From NCBI RefSeq assembly GCF_029543125.1, contig NZ_JARQWW010000008.1:22726-86725 (forward strand): a stretch of 64,000 bases of DNA, in the 5' to 3' direction. The first letter of the stretch is position 1. Every line of letters starts with the position of its first letter. Made by a program: the position numbers and the translations under genes. Origin of the DNA: Caulobacter segnis. Its GTDB lineage: Bacteria; Pseudomonadota; Alphaproteobacteria; Caulobacterales; Caulobacteraceae. Under the pieces are notes generated by a model. It did no database searches and was not told where the DNA came from. It worked only from the letters and a program-made list of their open reading frames with translations. Shown here in pieces: positions 29,643 to 37,943 of the stretch.

Positions 29643-32048
29643 ATGCACTTCACCCGATTCATCCGACGCTCGGCGTCTGTCCTGGTTTTGGCGTCCGCGG
29701 CTGCCAGCGCGGCCCACGCGCAAGACGCCATCGCGACGATCGACTCCATCATCGTCACCGCCCAGAAGCGCGAGCAGAACCTGCAGGACGTGCCGATCGT
29801 GGTCACGGCCCTGCCGCAACAACTGCTGCAGGACGCCGGCGTGCGGGACATCAAGGATCTGCAGATCCTGACCCCTGGCCTGAACGTCGCCTCGACGTCG
29901 AACGAAACCAACACCACCGTCCGCATCCGCGGCGTCGGCACCGTCGGCGACAACCCCGGCCTGGAATCGTCGGTCCTGGTGACCATCGACGGCGTCTATC
30001 GTCCCCGCAACGGCGTGGCCTTCAACGACCTGGGCGAACTTGAGCGCATCGAAGTGCTGAAGGGCCCGCAAGGCACCCTGTTCGGCAAGAACACCTCGGC
30101 CGGCGTCATCAACATCATCACCAAGGCTCCGGAGTTCGTCTTCGGCGCCGAGGCCGAGGCCACCTTCGGCAATTATGGCACGAAGGGCGGCTCGGTCGCC
30201 GTGACCGGTCCGATCATGGGCGACAAGTTGGCCGGCCGCCTGTTCGCGGCGGTCCGCGAACGTGACGGCTTCTATGACATCGTCACCGGCCAGGGCCCGC
30301 GCACGAACACTGAAGACGGCAATCAGGACTATTACACCGTCCGCGGCCAACTTCTGTTCACGCCGAACGACGACGTGGATGTCCGCATCATCGCCGACTA
30401 CACCAAGCGCGATGAAAGCTGCTGCGTCGGCGTGCAGATCGTGAACGGCGCGACCGCCCCGATCGTCAACGCCCTGGGCGGCGGCAATGCCTTGGCCAAT
30501 CCGCCGCGTCCGTTCGACCGCACCTCCTACGCCAACCGTCCGACCGATCAGGAGATCGAGGACATGGGCGCGTCGATGGAAGTGAACTGGGACCTGGAAG
30601 GCCTGGGCGGCGCGACGATCACCTCGATCACCGCCGGCCGGAACTGGAAGACCAACAACGGCCAGGACATCGACTTCACGACGATGGACCTCGCCTACCG
30701 CACCCCGGACTGGAGCACCGAGTTCGGCCAGTTCAGCCAGGAACTGCGTCTGGCCGGCCGAACCGAGCGCCTCGACTGGCAGGTGGGCCTGTTCTACGCC
30801 CGCGAGACCCTGGATCAGTACACGCCGTTCGTCTTCGGCCGTCAGTATGAGACCTATCTGAGCCTGCTGCTGTCCAGCGGCACGAACCCGAACCTGGTCT
30901 CGCTGCTCACCGGGCTGCCCTCCGGCTCGATCTTCACCCCGGGCGCCGGCGCTCGCGACACCTACAAGCAGAAGTCCAACAGCCTGGCCTTCTTCACCAA
31001 CAACACGCTGAAGCTGACCGACGCCTTCGATATCACGCTGGGCCTGCGCTACACGCGTGAAGAGAAGGACCTGTCCACCCGCTACACCAACGCGCCGGGC
31101 ACCAACGGCTGCGCCGCCGCCCTGAGCCGCGTGCCGATCATCGCCGGCGCCGTCGGCGCCGCGAACGCCGCGACCGTCCTTGGCAACATCTGCCTGCCCT
31201 GGACCGATCCGGGCTTCAATAACCGCGGCACCCAGCAGGCTCGCGAAGAAGACGAGCTGACCGGCACCATCAAGGCTTCGTACCGTTGGAACGAGGACGT
31301 GATGACCTATGCGTCCTACGCCCGCGGCTACAAGGCCGGCGGCTTCAACCTCGACCGGGCCCGCATTGGCCTGGGCGTGGTGAACCCGGACACGGCGTTC
31401 CCGGAAGAGACCGTCGACTCCTACGAACTGGGCCTGAAGACCAGCTGGCTGAACCGCACCCTGTCGCTGAACGCCGCGGCGTTCCATCAGGAGTTCCAGG
31501 GCTTCCAGCTGAACGCCTTCACCGGCACCAGCTACATCGTCACCTCGATCCCGAAGGTCAAATCGGTCGGCGTCGACACCGACCTCCTGTGGTTCACGCC
31601 CCTCAAGGGCCTGACCCTGCAGGGCGGCGTGACCTATGCGGTGACCGAATACGGCCAGTTCACGCCAGGCGCCGGCGTCTCGCCGCGCCTGCCGGGCGCG
31701 CGCCTGTCCTTCGCTCCGCTGTGGTCGGGTTCCATGGCCGCCAGCTATTCCCACGACCTGGGCGACACCCTGGAGCTGCGCACCAGCCTCAGCGGCAAGT
31801 ACTCGTCGATGTTCAACACCGGCTCGGACCTGCACCCGGCCAAGGAGCAAGACGCCTTCTGGCTGGTCAACGCCCGCATCGCCATCGGCACCCAGGACGA
31901 ACGCTGGACCGCCGAGCTGTGGGCCCAGAACCTGCTGGACGAAGAGTACCTTCAGGTGGGTTACGACGCCCCGCTGCAAAGCGGCGGCTTCGACGCCTTC
32001 CTCGGCGCCCCGCGCACCTACGGCGTGACCCTGCGGGCCAAGTTCTAA
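29643..32048 (+). CDS. TonB-dependent outer-membrane receptor
   Basis: 801 residues. The signal peptide ends AHA-QDA. The TonB-box-like stretch is DSIIVTAQKREQNLQDVP. The plug domain holds LKGPQGTLFGKNTSAGVINI, and a 22-strand barrel ends with a terminal Phe (TLRAKF). The plug wording is that of the large family used by Caulobacterales and Sphingomonadales for sugars, xenobiotics and siderophores, so the substrate is open. It is monocistronic, with a leader hairpin and a strong terminator; no TonB, ExbB/D or regulator is adjacent. Confidence 0.93.
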   Translation: MHFTRFIRRSASVLVLASAAASAAHAQDAIATIDSIIVTAQKREQNLQDVPIVVTALPQQLLQDAGVRDIKDLQILTPGLNVASTSNETNTTVRIRGVGTVGDNPGLESSVLVTIDGVYRPRNGVAFNDLGELERIEVLKGPQGTLFGKNTSAGVINIITKAPEFVFGAEAEATFGNYGTKGGSVAVTGPIMGDKLAGRLFAAVRERDGFYDIVTGQGPRTNTEDGNQDYYTVRGQLLFTPNDDVDVRIIADYTKRDESCCVGVQIVNGATAPIVNALGGGNALANPPRPFDRTSYANRPTDQEIEDMGASMEVNWDLEGLGGATITSITAGRNWKTNNGQDIDFTTMDLAYRTPDWSTEFGQFSQELRLAGRTERLDWQVGLFYARETLDQYTPFVFGRQYETYLSLLLSSGTNPNLVSLLTGLPSGSIFTPGAGARDTYKQKSNSLAFFTNNTLKLTDAFDITLGLRYTREEKDLSTRYTNAPGTNGCAAALSRVPIIAGAVGAANAATVLGNICLPWTDPGFNNRGTQQAREEDELTGTIKASYRWNEDVMTYASYARGYKAGGFNLDRARIGLGVVNPDTAFPEETVDSYELGLKTSWLNRTLSLNAAAFHQEFQGFQLNAFTGTSYIVTSIPKVKSVGVDTDLLWFTPLKGLTLQGGVTYAVTEYGQFTPGAGVSPRLPGARLSFAPLWSGSMAASYSHDLGDTLELRTSLSGKYSSMFNTGSDLHPAKEQDAFWLVNARIAIGTQDERWTAELWAQNLLDEEYLQVGYDAPLQSGGFDAFLGAPRTYGVTLRAKF

Positions 32049-32073
32049 GACCCGAAGAGGTCGGACTGAAAGC

Positions 32074-32112
32074 AGGGCGGCCCGGAGAGATCCGGGCCGC
32101 CCTTTTCTTTTG
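32074..32112 (+). terminator. Intrinsic terminator of the TonB receptor
   Basis: A perfect 13-bp stem (32074-32086 with 32091-32103, core ggcggcccgga) with loop gaga, followed by tttcttttg. Stem and tail are both strong. Confidence 0.88.
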
Positions 32113-32119
32113 TTGCGTC

Positions 32120-32210
32120 CTTCGGGACGGCCTTCGGCCATCCTCAGGATGACGAGTTCAGAGCTTCGTCATGCTGAGGAGCGCGTTAGCGCGTCTCGAA
32201 GCACGCAGGG
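32120..32210. repeat. Dispersed palindromic repeat (Caulobacterales REP-like)
   Basis: cctcaggatgacga (32142-32155) and tcgtcatgctgagg (32166-32179) are inverted copies with one mismatch, followed by gcgcgttagcgcg. The words gtcatgctgagg and gcgcgtctcgaagca recur, as I recall, in many Caulobacterales intergenic regions. It lies between the receptor terminator and proC. Confidence 0.5.
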
Positions 32211-32215
32211 CGCGC

Positions 32216-32998
32216 CTAGCCCAGTTCGCGGGAGCGCTTCACCGCCGCAGCCACGGCGTGAGACATCAGGCGCGGGAGGCCGTTCTCGTCGAACAGTACG
32301 TCAAGCGCCGCCTGGGTCGTACCGTTGGGCGAGGTCACCTGGCGGCGCAGTTCCGCGGGCGAAGTGTCGGATTGGCCCATCAGCGCGGCGGCGCCGACGA
32401 TGGTGGAGCGCGCCAGCTCCGACGCCGCTTCCGGCGTCAGGCCCTGGCTGACGCCGGCGCCTTCCAGCGCCTCGACCAGGGCGTAGAGATAGGCCGGAGC
32501 CGAACCCGAAACCGCCGTGGCGGCGTGCATAAGGTTCTCATCAGTAAGGTCCACCGTCGTGGCGATGGGATCGAACAGCTTGTGGGCCAGCCCGCGCGCC
32601 TCGGCCTCAGCCGCGAAGACGCTCACCGTGCCCTTGGCCACGGCCACGGCGGTGGTCGGCATGATGCGGGCGACCGTGCGACCGCCGAAGGCCTGGCTGA
32701 GGTCCTGGGAGGAGACGCCGGCGACCATGGAGATGATCACCGCGTCCTTGGCCAGCAGGCCGGAGACCTCCTCCGCGACACCGCGCCATAGCTGTGGCTT
32801 CACCGCCAGGATGACCGTCTTGGCGGTCTTCAGGGCGCTGTCGGCGGGGTTCACCTGCGCGCCCGAGCCCGCGAAGGCTTCACCCGCGCTGGGATCACGA
32901 ATGATGAGATCGGAGGTCGCGACGGCGCCCGTCTGGCGCCAACCGTCGATGATGGCGCCGCCCATACGGCCCGCGCCCAGAAGAAGGATCGGAGTCAT
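32216..32998 (-). CDS. proC: Pyrroline-5-carboxylate reductase
   Basis: 260 residues from MTPILLLGAGRMGGAII, a Rossmann nucleotide-binding start (GAGRMG). It has the conserved AVKPQ segment and the C-terminal signature TAVSGSAPAYLYALVEALEGAG...VTSPNGTTQAA, split over residues about 165-235. It makes L-proline from pyrroline-5-carboxylate with NAD(P)H in the cytoplasm. The start at 32998 leaves 57 bases to the YbjN gene upstream, so the two probably share a transcript. Confidence 0.94.
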   Translation of the reverse strand: MTPILLLGAGRMGGAIIDGWRQTGAVATSDLIIRDPSAGEAFAGSGAQVNPADSALKTAKTVILAVKPQLWRGVAEEVSGLLAKDAVIISMVAGVSSQDLSQAFGGRTVARIMPTTAVAVAKGTVSVFAAEAEARGLAHKLFDPIATTVDLTDENLMHAATAVSGSAPAYLYALVEALEGAGVSQGLTPEAASELARSTIVGAAALMGQSDTSPAELRRQVTSPNGTTQAALDVLFDENGLPRLMSHAVAAAVKRSRELG

Positions 32999-33055
32999 GG
33001 GGTTGGTCTTTAAACCCCATTTCTCCAATCCGCGAGGTGGATCAGGCCAAACGTC

Positions 33056-33568
33056 TCAGGCTTGGCCGACGGTCTCGAACATGCAGGCGGCCATGGCCTC
33101 GTCCGGGGTCTTGGCCTTGTGCAGCAGGAAGTCGAAGGCCGGATAGAAGCGGTCAGCCGCCTCCATCGCCGCGTCGATCATCGAGGCGGCCTGGCCCAGG
33201 GTCGGACGATCGCTGGTGGGGAGGGACATGGAGTGGCGGAACACCACCTCGCCGTCCTCAGCCCAGATCTCGAAGTGACCGAGCCAGCAGCGCTGGTTGA
33301 TCAGGCTCAGCAGCTCATAGGCCGCCGGGCGCTTGGTCTTGGAAGCGCGCAGGTCCAGCGACAGGCAGAGCTGAAGGCATTCCGCCTCCGGCCGCCAGGC
33401 GAACCAAAGCTCGTAGTCCTTCCAGTCGCCGGCCAGGGCGAAGGCGAGATCGCCGTCCTCGGTCCGGTCGAAGGTCAGGTTCTCGGACGCCAGCACATGC
33501 TCGACCACGTCCAGCGGATCGAGCGCCAGGAAGGCCTCTTCGTCGTCTGAGTGCGTGTCCATCGACAT
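33056..33568 (-). CDS. YbjN-domain protein
   Basis: 170 residues. Its YbjN domain contains the conserved LSLINQRCWLGHFEIWAEDG and VVFRHSMSLP. The family has a secretion-chaperone-like fold, and in enterobacteria it affects motility and stress, but the molecular role is unknown. Start ATG 33568 (MSMDTHSD) has aaggg about 10 bases upstream; ATG 33562 is also possible. It lies between ubiK and proC on the minus strand, likely co-transcribed with proC. Confidence 0.85.
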   Translation of the reverse strand: MSMDTHSDDEEAFLALDPLDVVEHVLASENLTFDRTEDGDLAFALAGDWKDYELWFAWRPEAECLQLCLSLDLRASKTKRPAAYELLSLINQRCWLGHFEIWAEDGEVVFRHSMSLPTSDRPTLGQAASMIDAAMEAADRFYPAFDFLLHKAKTPDEAMAACMFETVGQA

Positions 33569-33708
33569 CCTAGTGTCCCCTTGCAAGAGGTGAGCGCGCC
33601 GCGGACCCGGCGTTAAGGTGAATCACCCCTTAACAACCGAGGCTAGACTGCTTCGCGGCCGTCACAACGCGCTTCTTGCAAGGCGCGAGCCAGCTTTCAG
33701 TGGAGGAA

Positions 33709-33987
33709 TCAGTCCGCCTTCGGGGCGGCTTTTTTGGCGGCCGGGTTGGCCTTGGCGGCAGGCTTGGGAGCGCCGCCCTTGAGGGCCTCGATCTCGGCGC
33801 GCAGAGCCGCGACCTCGGCCTTCAGGGCGTCGAAGTCGTCACGGCGGACCAAGTCGAACTCTGCAGCGAACTTGTCGGCCTGGGCGCGGAACGCCGTCTT
33901 GGCCTCTTCTCCAGCGGCCTGGGCGATGCCCATGGCGGCGGTGGTCAGCTTGGCGAATTCGTCGAGGAACGGGTTCTGGGTCTGCAT
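33709..33987 (-). CDS. ubiK: UbiK/BMFP-family accessory factor
   Basis: 92 residues: a charged helical start (MQTQNPFLDEFAKLTTAAMG), a coiled coil (DFDALKAEVAALRAEIEALK) and a Lys/Ala/Pro tail. This is the YqiC/UbiK layout, a trimeric membrane-fusogenic protein that aids ubiquinone synthesis complexes. It diverges from lgt with a 92-base gap. The next downstream gene (YbjN) is 140 bases away, past a gttaagg/ccttaac inverted repeat. Confidence 0.85.
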   Translation of the reverse strand: MQTQNPFLDEFAKLTTAAMGIAQAAGEEAKTAFRAQADKFAAEFDLVRRDDFDALKAEVAALRAEIEALKGGAPKPAAKANPAAKKAAPKAD

Positions 33988-34079
33988 CGTCGGCTCTTTT
34001 CGGGACGCAATGGACGTCCCTGCTTGTCCCTATATGGGAAAGGGCAGGTGAAAGCGAAGGACTTTGCCTTTACAGGTTG

Positions 34080-34931
34080 ATGCGGCGTCTCACCGCACAG
34101 GACATCGCCTTCGTGCCATTCCCCGAATTTCTCGATCCCATCCTCATCCAGATCGGCCCCTTCGCCATCCGCTGGTACGCTCTGGCCTATGTGGCCGGCA
34201 TCCTGCTGGGCTGGCGCTATGCCGTCGGCCTGGTGAAGAACCCGCGCCTGTGGGGCGGCCAGACGCCGCCGATCACGCCGGAGAAGATCGACGACCTGAT
34301 CTTGTGGATCACCCTGGGCGTCATCGGCGGGGGGCGGCTGGGCTATGTGCTGTTCTACAGCCCGGCCATCATCGTCGAGAACCCGATCGAGATCCTGCAG
34401 GTCTGGAACGGTGGCATGAGCTTCCATGGCGGCTGCCTCGGCGTGATCGTCGCCGTGATCGCCTTCGCCTGGGGCAACAAGATCGACATACGCCGCCTGG
34501 GCGACGTGGTGGCCCCGGCCGTGCCCTTCGGCCTGTTCTTCGGCCGCCTGGCCAACTTCATCAACGGCGAGCTGTGGGGCCGCGTCACCGACGCGCCCTG
34601 GGGCGTGATCTTCCCCGGCGCGGGGCCGTATCCGCGCCATCCCAGCCAGATCTATGAGGCGGCTTTGGAAGGCCTGGCTCTGTTTATCCTGCTGCGTCTG
34701 GCCACCCACAAGTGGATGTGGCTGCAACGTCGCGGCGCGGTGGCCGGCCTGTTCCTGGTGGGCTACGCGGTGTTCCGCGCCAGCCTGGAGAACGTGCGCC
34801 AGCCGGACGCCTTCATGCCGAACTTCCCGCTGGGCCTGACCATGGGGATGATGCTGTCCCTGCCCATGCTGGCGGCGGGCGTCATCTTCATCGCCCTGGC
34901 CCTGCGCGAACCCCATCCCGAAAAGGCATAG
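34080..34931 (+). CDS. lgt: Prolipoprotein diacylglyceryl transferase
   Basis: 283 residues, about seven membrane helices. The Lgt signature GGRLGYVLFY and the catalytic-region GLFFGRLANFINGELWGR are present, as is the GMSFHGG loop with the essential His. It adds diacylglycerol to the lipobox Cys of prolipoproteins such as those predicted elsewhere in this window. ATG 34080 was chosen over TTG 34077. It heads a run lgt-MidA-pgeF with 9- and 4-base gaps. Confidence 0.94.
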   Translation: MRRLTAQDIAFVPFPEFLDPILIQIGPFAIRWYALAYVAGILLGWRYAVGLVKNPRLWGGQTPPITPEKIDDLILWITLGVIGGGRLGYVLFYSPAIIVENPIEILQVWNGGMSFHGGCLGVIVAVIAFAWGNKIDIRRLGDVVAPAVPFGLFFGRLANFINGELWGRVTDAPWGVIFPGAGPYPRHPSQIYEAALEGLALFILLRLATHKWMWLQRRGAVAGLFLVGYAVFRASLENVRQPDAFMPNFPLGLTMGMMLSLPMLAAGVIFIALALREPHPEKA

Positions 34932-34940
34932 GGCCGGTCC

Positions 34941-36008
34941 ATGAGCCTGCGTGACCGGCTGATCGCAGAGATCTCGGCGACCGGCCCGATCAGCGTCGCC
35001 GACTACATGCTGCGCTGCCTGCACGACCCGCGGAACGGCTACTACGCCACGCGTCCGGCCCTGGGCGCGGGCGGCGACTTCATCACCGCGCCCCTGATCA
35101 GCCAGATGTTCGGCGAACTGATCGGCCTGTGGTGCGCGGAGGTCTGGAGCCGGCTGGGCGAGCCTGCGCAGTTCCGGCTGGTCGAGGCGGGGCCCGGCGA
35201 CGGCACGCTGATGAGCGACCTGCTGCGCGCCGCGCGCCTGGCGCCGGGTTTCATCGCCGGCGCCGACCTGTGGCTGGTGGAGACCTCCCGCCCCCTGCGC
35301 GCGCTTCAGGCCGAAAAGCTGGCGGGCGCCCCGCTGACGCCGCGATGGGCTGACGACCTGGATCAGGTCCCCGGCGGCGCACCTTTGATCCTGGCCTCCA
35401 ACGAGCTGCTGGACTGCCTGCCCGCCCGGCAATTCGTGCGCACCGGGCAAGGATGGGCTGAGCGGCTGGTGGCCCTGGACGATGACGGCGCCCTGGCGTT
35501 CCGCCTTGGTCCGCCCGCCCCGGCGCCGACGGCGGCCGAAATCCCGCTGGGCGTGGTGTTCGAAACGTCTCCCGTCCAGCAGGCTTTCGGCTCAAGCTTG
35601 GGCGAACGGATCGCGCGCGACGGGGGAGCCGCCCTGCTGATCGATTACGGTCGAGACGCGCCAGGTCCTGGCGACACCCTGCAGGCGCTGAAGGATCACC
35701 AGAAGGTCGATCCCCTCGCCTGCCCCGGCGAGGCCGACCTCACCGTCCACGCCGACTTCCCCGCCGCCCTCGCCGCCGCGCGGCAAGCCGGCGCATCGAC
35801 CGCGCCGATCCTTGGCCAAGGCAAATTCCTTGCCCGCCTAGGCATCGAGCAACGCGCCGCCGCTTTGGCCGCCGCCCGCCCGGATCGCGCCGAGGTGATC
35901 GACCGCCAGCTTGCCCGCCTGGTCGAACCCGATCAGATGGGGACTCTTTTCAAGGCGGCGTGCGTTCATTCCCAGAACCTTGTCCCGCCCGGTTTCGAAG
36001 AGGCCTGA
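34941..36008 (+). CDS. MidA/NDUFAF7-type SAM-dependent methyltransferase
   Basis: 355 residues (COG1565). Family segments include HDPRNGYYATRPALGAGGDF, the SAM-binding VEAGPGDGTLMSDLLR, SNELLDCLPARQF and LLIDYG. The eukaryotic relative NDUFAF7 methylates an arginine of complex I subunit NDUFS2; the bacterial target is not established. It lies nine bases after lgt and four before pgeF, so all three are co-expressed. Confidence 0.9.
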   Translation: MSLRDRLIAEISATGPISVADYMLRCLHDPRNGYYATRPALGAGGDFITAPLISQMFGELIGLWCAEVWSRLGEPAQFRLVEAGPGDGTLMSDLLRAARLAPGFIAGADLWLVETSRPLRALQAEKLAGAPLTPRWADDLDQVPGGAPLILASNELLDCLPARQFVRTGQGWAERLVALDDDGALAFRLGPPAPAPTAAEIPLGVVFETSPVQQAFGSSLGERIARDGGAALLIDYGRDAPGPGDTLQALKDHQKVDPLACPGEADLTVHADFPAALAAARQAGASTAPILGQGKFLARLGIEQRAAALAAARPDRAEVIDRQLARLVEPDQMGTLFKAACVHSQNLVPPGFEEA

Positions 36009-36012
36009 TCGC

Positions 36013-36789
36013 TTGACCGAACTGCCCTCAGTCCAGTCCGCCCTGCTGGCCGCCGTCCCCGGCGTCCGCCACGCCTTCTTCACCCGCAAGGGCGGCGTCT
36101 CGACCGGCATCTATGACAGCCTGAACATCGGCCGGGGCTCGAAGGACGAGCCTGCCGACGTGGCCGAAAACCGCGCCCGCGCCGCCGCCCATTTCGGCGG
36201 CAAGTCCGGCGACCTGGACACCTGCTTCCAGATCCATTCGACCATCGCCATCGTCGCCGACGGCTCCTGGGGCGATGCACGGCCGGAGGGTGACGCCATC
36301 GTCTCCAAGACCCCCGGCGTCATCTGCGGCGCGCTTTCGGCCGACTGCGCACCCGTCCTGATCGTCGACCCCGTGGCCCGCATCGTCGCCTCGGCCCATG
36401 CCGGCTGGCGCGGGGCGCTGGACGGCGTGGTGCAGTCGGCGGTGGACACCATGGTCGAGCTTGGCGCCGATCCGACCAACATGATCGCCGCCGTGGGCCC
36501 CTGCATCGGCCCCGCCTCCTACGAGGTTGGCCTCGACTTCTTCGAACGCTTCGCCGCCGACGCCCCAGGCTCCGAACAGTTCTTCTCGACCGGCAAGTCC
36601 GCCGACAAGCGCCAGTTCGACCTGCCCGCCTTCGTGCTCGAGCGCCTGCGCGCGGCCGGGGTCGAGCAACGCGAGTGGGTCGGTCGCGACACCTGCGCCG
36701 AGGAAAACCTGTTCTTTTCCAACCGCAGGGCGGTGCTGCGCGGCGAAGGCGACTATGGGCGCCTTCTGTCGGCGATCATGCTGACCTGA
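36013..36789 (+). CDS. pgeF: Peptidoglycan editing factor PgeF (laccase-domain, YfiH family)
   Basis: 258 residues. Metal-site motifs are GALSADCAPVLIVD, HAGWRGALDGVV and GPCIGPASYEVG, the His/Cys set of the DUF152 laccase-domain family. E. coli PgeF removes mis-incorporated amino acids from peptidoglycan precursors, and relatives act as purine nucleoside phosphorylases. No ATG fits; TTG 36013, four bases after the MidA stop, is the best start. Confidence 0.9.
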   Translation: MTELPSVQSALLAAVPGVRHAFFTRKGGVSTGIYDSLNIGRGSKDEPADVAENRARAAAHFGGKSGDLDTCFQIHSTIAIVADGSWGDARPEGDAIVSKTPGVICGALSADCAPVLIVDPVARIVASAHAGWRGALDGVVQSAVDTMVELGADPTNMIAAVGPCIGPASYEVGLDFFERFAADAPGSEQFFSTGKSADKRQFDLPAFVLERLRAAGVEQREWVGRDTCAEENLFFSNRRAVLRGEGDYGRLLSAIMLT

Positions 36790-36889
36790 AAGCCACGCTC
36801 GGGCGTTTAGGGATTCTTGAGCTTGTTCTCAGCCGACTCCCTGCTAGAAGCCCGCGCAACACCACAACAGTTCTGCGACGGGGCCCTCG

Positions 36890-37828
36890 ATGAAGCTGCT
36901 GGCTGGCAACTCCAACCGTACTCTCGCGGGCGCGATCGCCGACTACCTGGACCTACCGCTGACCAAGGCTCAGGTCCGCCGCTTCGCCGACAACGAGGTG
37001 TTCGTCACCATCGACGAGAACGTCCGCGGCGAGGACGTCTTCATCATCCAGTCGACGTCGTATCCGGCGAACGACAACCTGATGGAGCTGTTGATCTGCA
37101 TCGACGCCCTGAAGCGCGCGTCGGGCAAGCGGATCACCGCCGTGGTTCCCTATTTCGGCTACGCCCGGCAGGACCGTAAGACCGGCGGCCGCACCCCTAT
37201 TTCAGCAAAGCTGGTGGCCAACCTGATCACCCGCGCCGGCGCCGACCGCGTCCTGACCATGGACCTGCACGCCGGCCAGATTCAGGGCTTCTTCGACATT
37301 CCCACGGACAATCTGCTGCCGACCCCGCTGCTGGCCGCCGACATCCGCGAGAACTACACCAAGGCCGCCGACCTGATGATCGTGTCGCCGGACGTGGGCG
37401 GCGTGGTCCGCGCCCGCGCCCTGGCCAAGCGTCTCGACGCGGACCTGGCCATCGTCGACAAGCGCCGCTCCGGTCCCGGCCAGAGCGAGGTCATGAACAT
37501 CATCGGCGACGTCCAGGGCCGCCGCTGCATCCTGTTCGACGACATCGCCGACAGCGCCGGCACCTTGTGCAACGCCGCCGAGGCCCTGATCGCCAACGGC
37601 GCCACCGAAGTCGCCGCCTACGTCACCCACGGCGTCCTGTCCGGCGCGGCCTATGACCGGGTCGGCAAATCCGTGCTCAAGGAACTGGTGGTCACCGACT
37701 CCATCGAGCAGCCGGAAGAAGCCCTGAAGTCCTGCGGCAAGGTCCGCCTGGTCTCCTGCGCCCCGCTGATCGGCGAAGCCATCCGCCGCATCGCCAACGA
37801 AGAGTCCGTGTCGAAGCTGTTCGACTAA
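36890..37828 (+). CDS. prs: Ribose-phosphate pyrophosphokinase
   Basis: 312 residues, the usual length. [20 protein letters not shown] starts the protein. The catalytic flexible loop is [17 protein letters not shown], and the PRPP-binding loop is the [13 protein letters not shown] region. It makes PRPP for nucleotide, His and Trp synthesis. A 100-base gap after pgeF carries its promoter. I see no terminator before the serine hydrolase gene. Confidence 0.96.
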   Translation: MKLLAGNSNRTLAGAIADYLDLPLTKAQVRRFADNEVFVTIDENVRGEDVFIIQSTSYPANDNLMELLICIDALKRASGKRITAVVPYFGYARQDRKTGGRTPISAKLVANLITRAGADRVLTMDLHAGQIQGFFDIPTDNLLPTPLLAADIRENYTKAADLMIVSPDVGGVVRARALAKRLDADLAIVDKRRSGPGQSEVMNIIGDVQGRRCILFDDIADSAGTLCNAAEALIANGATEVAAYVTHGVLSGAAYDRVGKSVLKELVVTDSIEQPEEALKSCGKVRLVSCAPLIGEAIRRIANEESVSKLFD

Positions 37829-37883
37829 GCCCGCGCGCCTAGGCTCACCCTCTTTAAATTCAACAGTTTTCACGAGGTTCGCC

Positions 37884-37943
37884 TTGCCAGGATCGCCGTT
37901 CGCCGCCTAGATATGTAAGCGCTTATATATCTAGGTGGCCTGA
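37884..37943 (+). promoter_or_regulatory. 30-bp near-perfect palindrome over promoter and ribosome binding site
   Basis: Positions 37906-37935 form a palindrome in which 14 of 15 base pairs match; its left half reads cctagatatgtaagc. The core taagcgctta is perfect. A possible -35 ttgcca (37884-37889) is followed after 18 bases by -10 tagata (37908-37913) inside the left arm. The right arm reaches the ribosome binding site aggtgg (37932-37937) of the GTG start at 37944. The ATGT-N8-ATAT spacing recalls PadR-family operators (ATGT-N8-ACAT), but no PadR gene is in the window. Confidence 0.6.
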
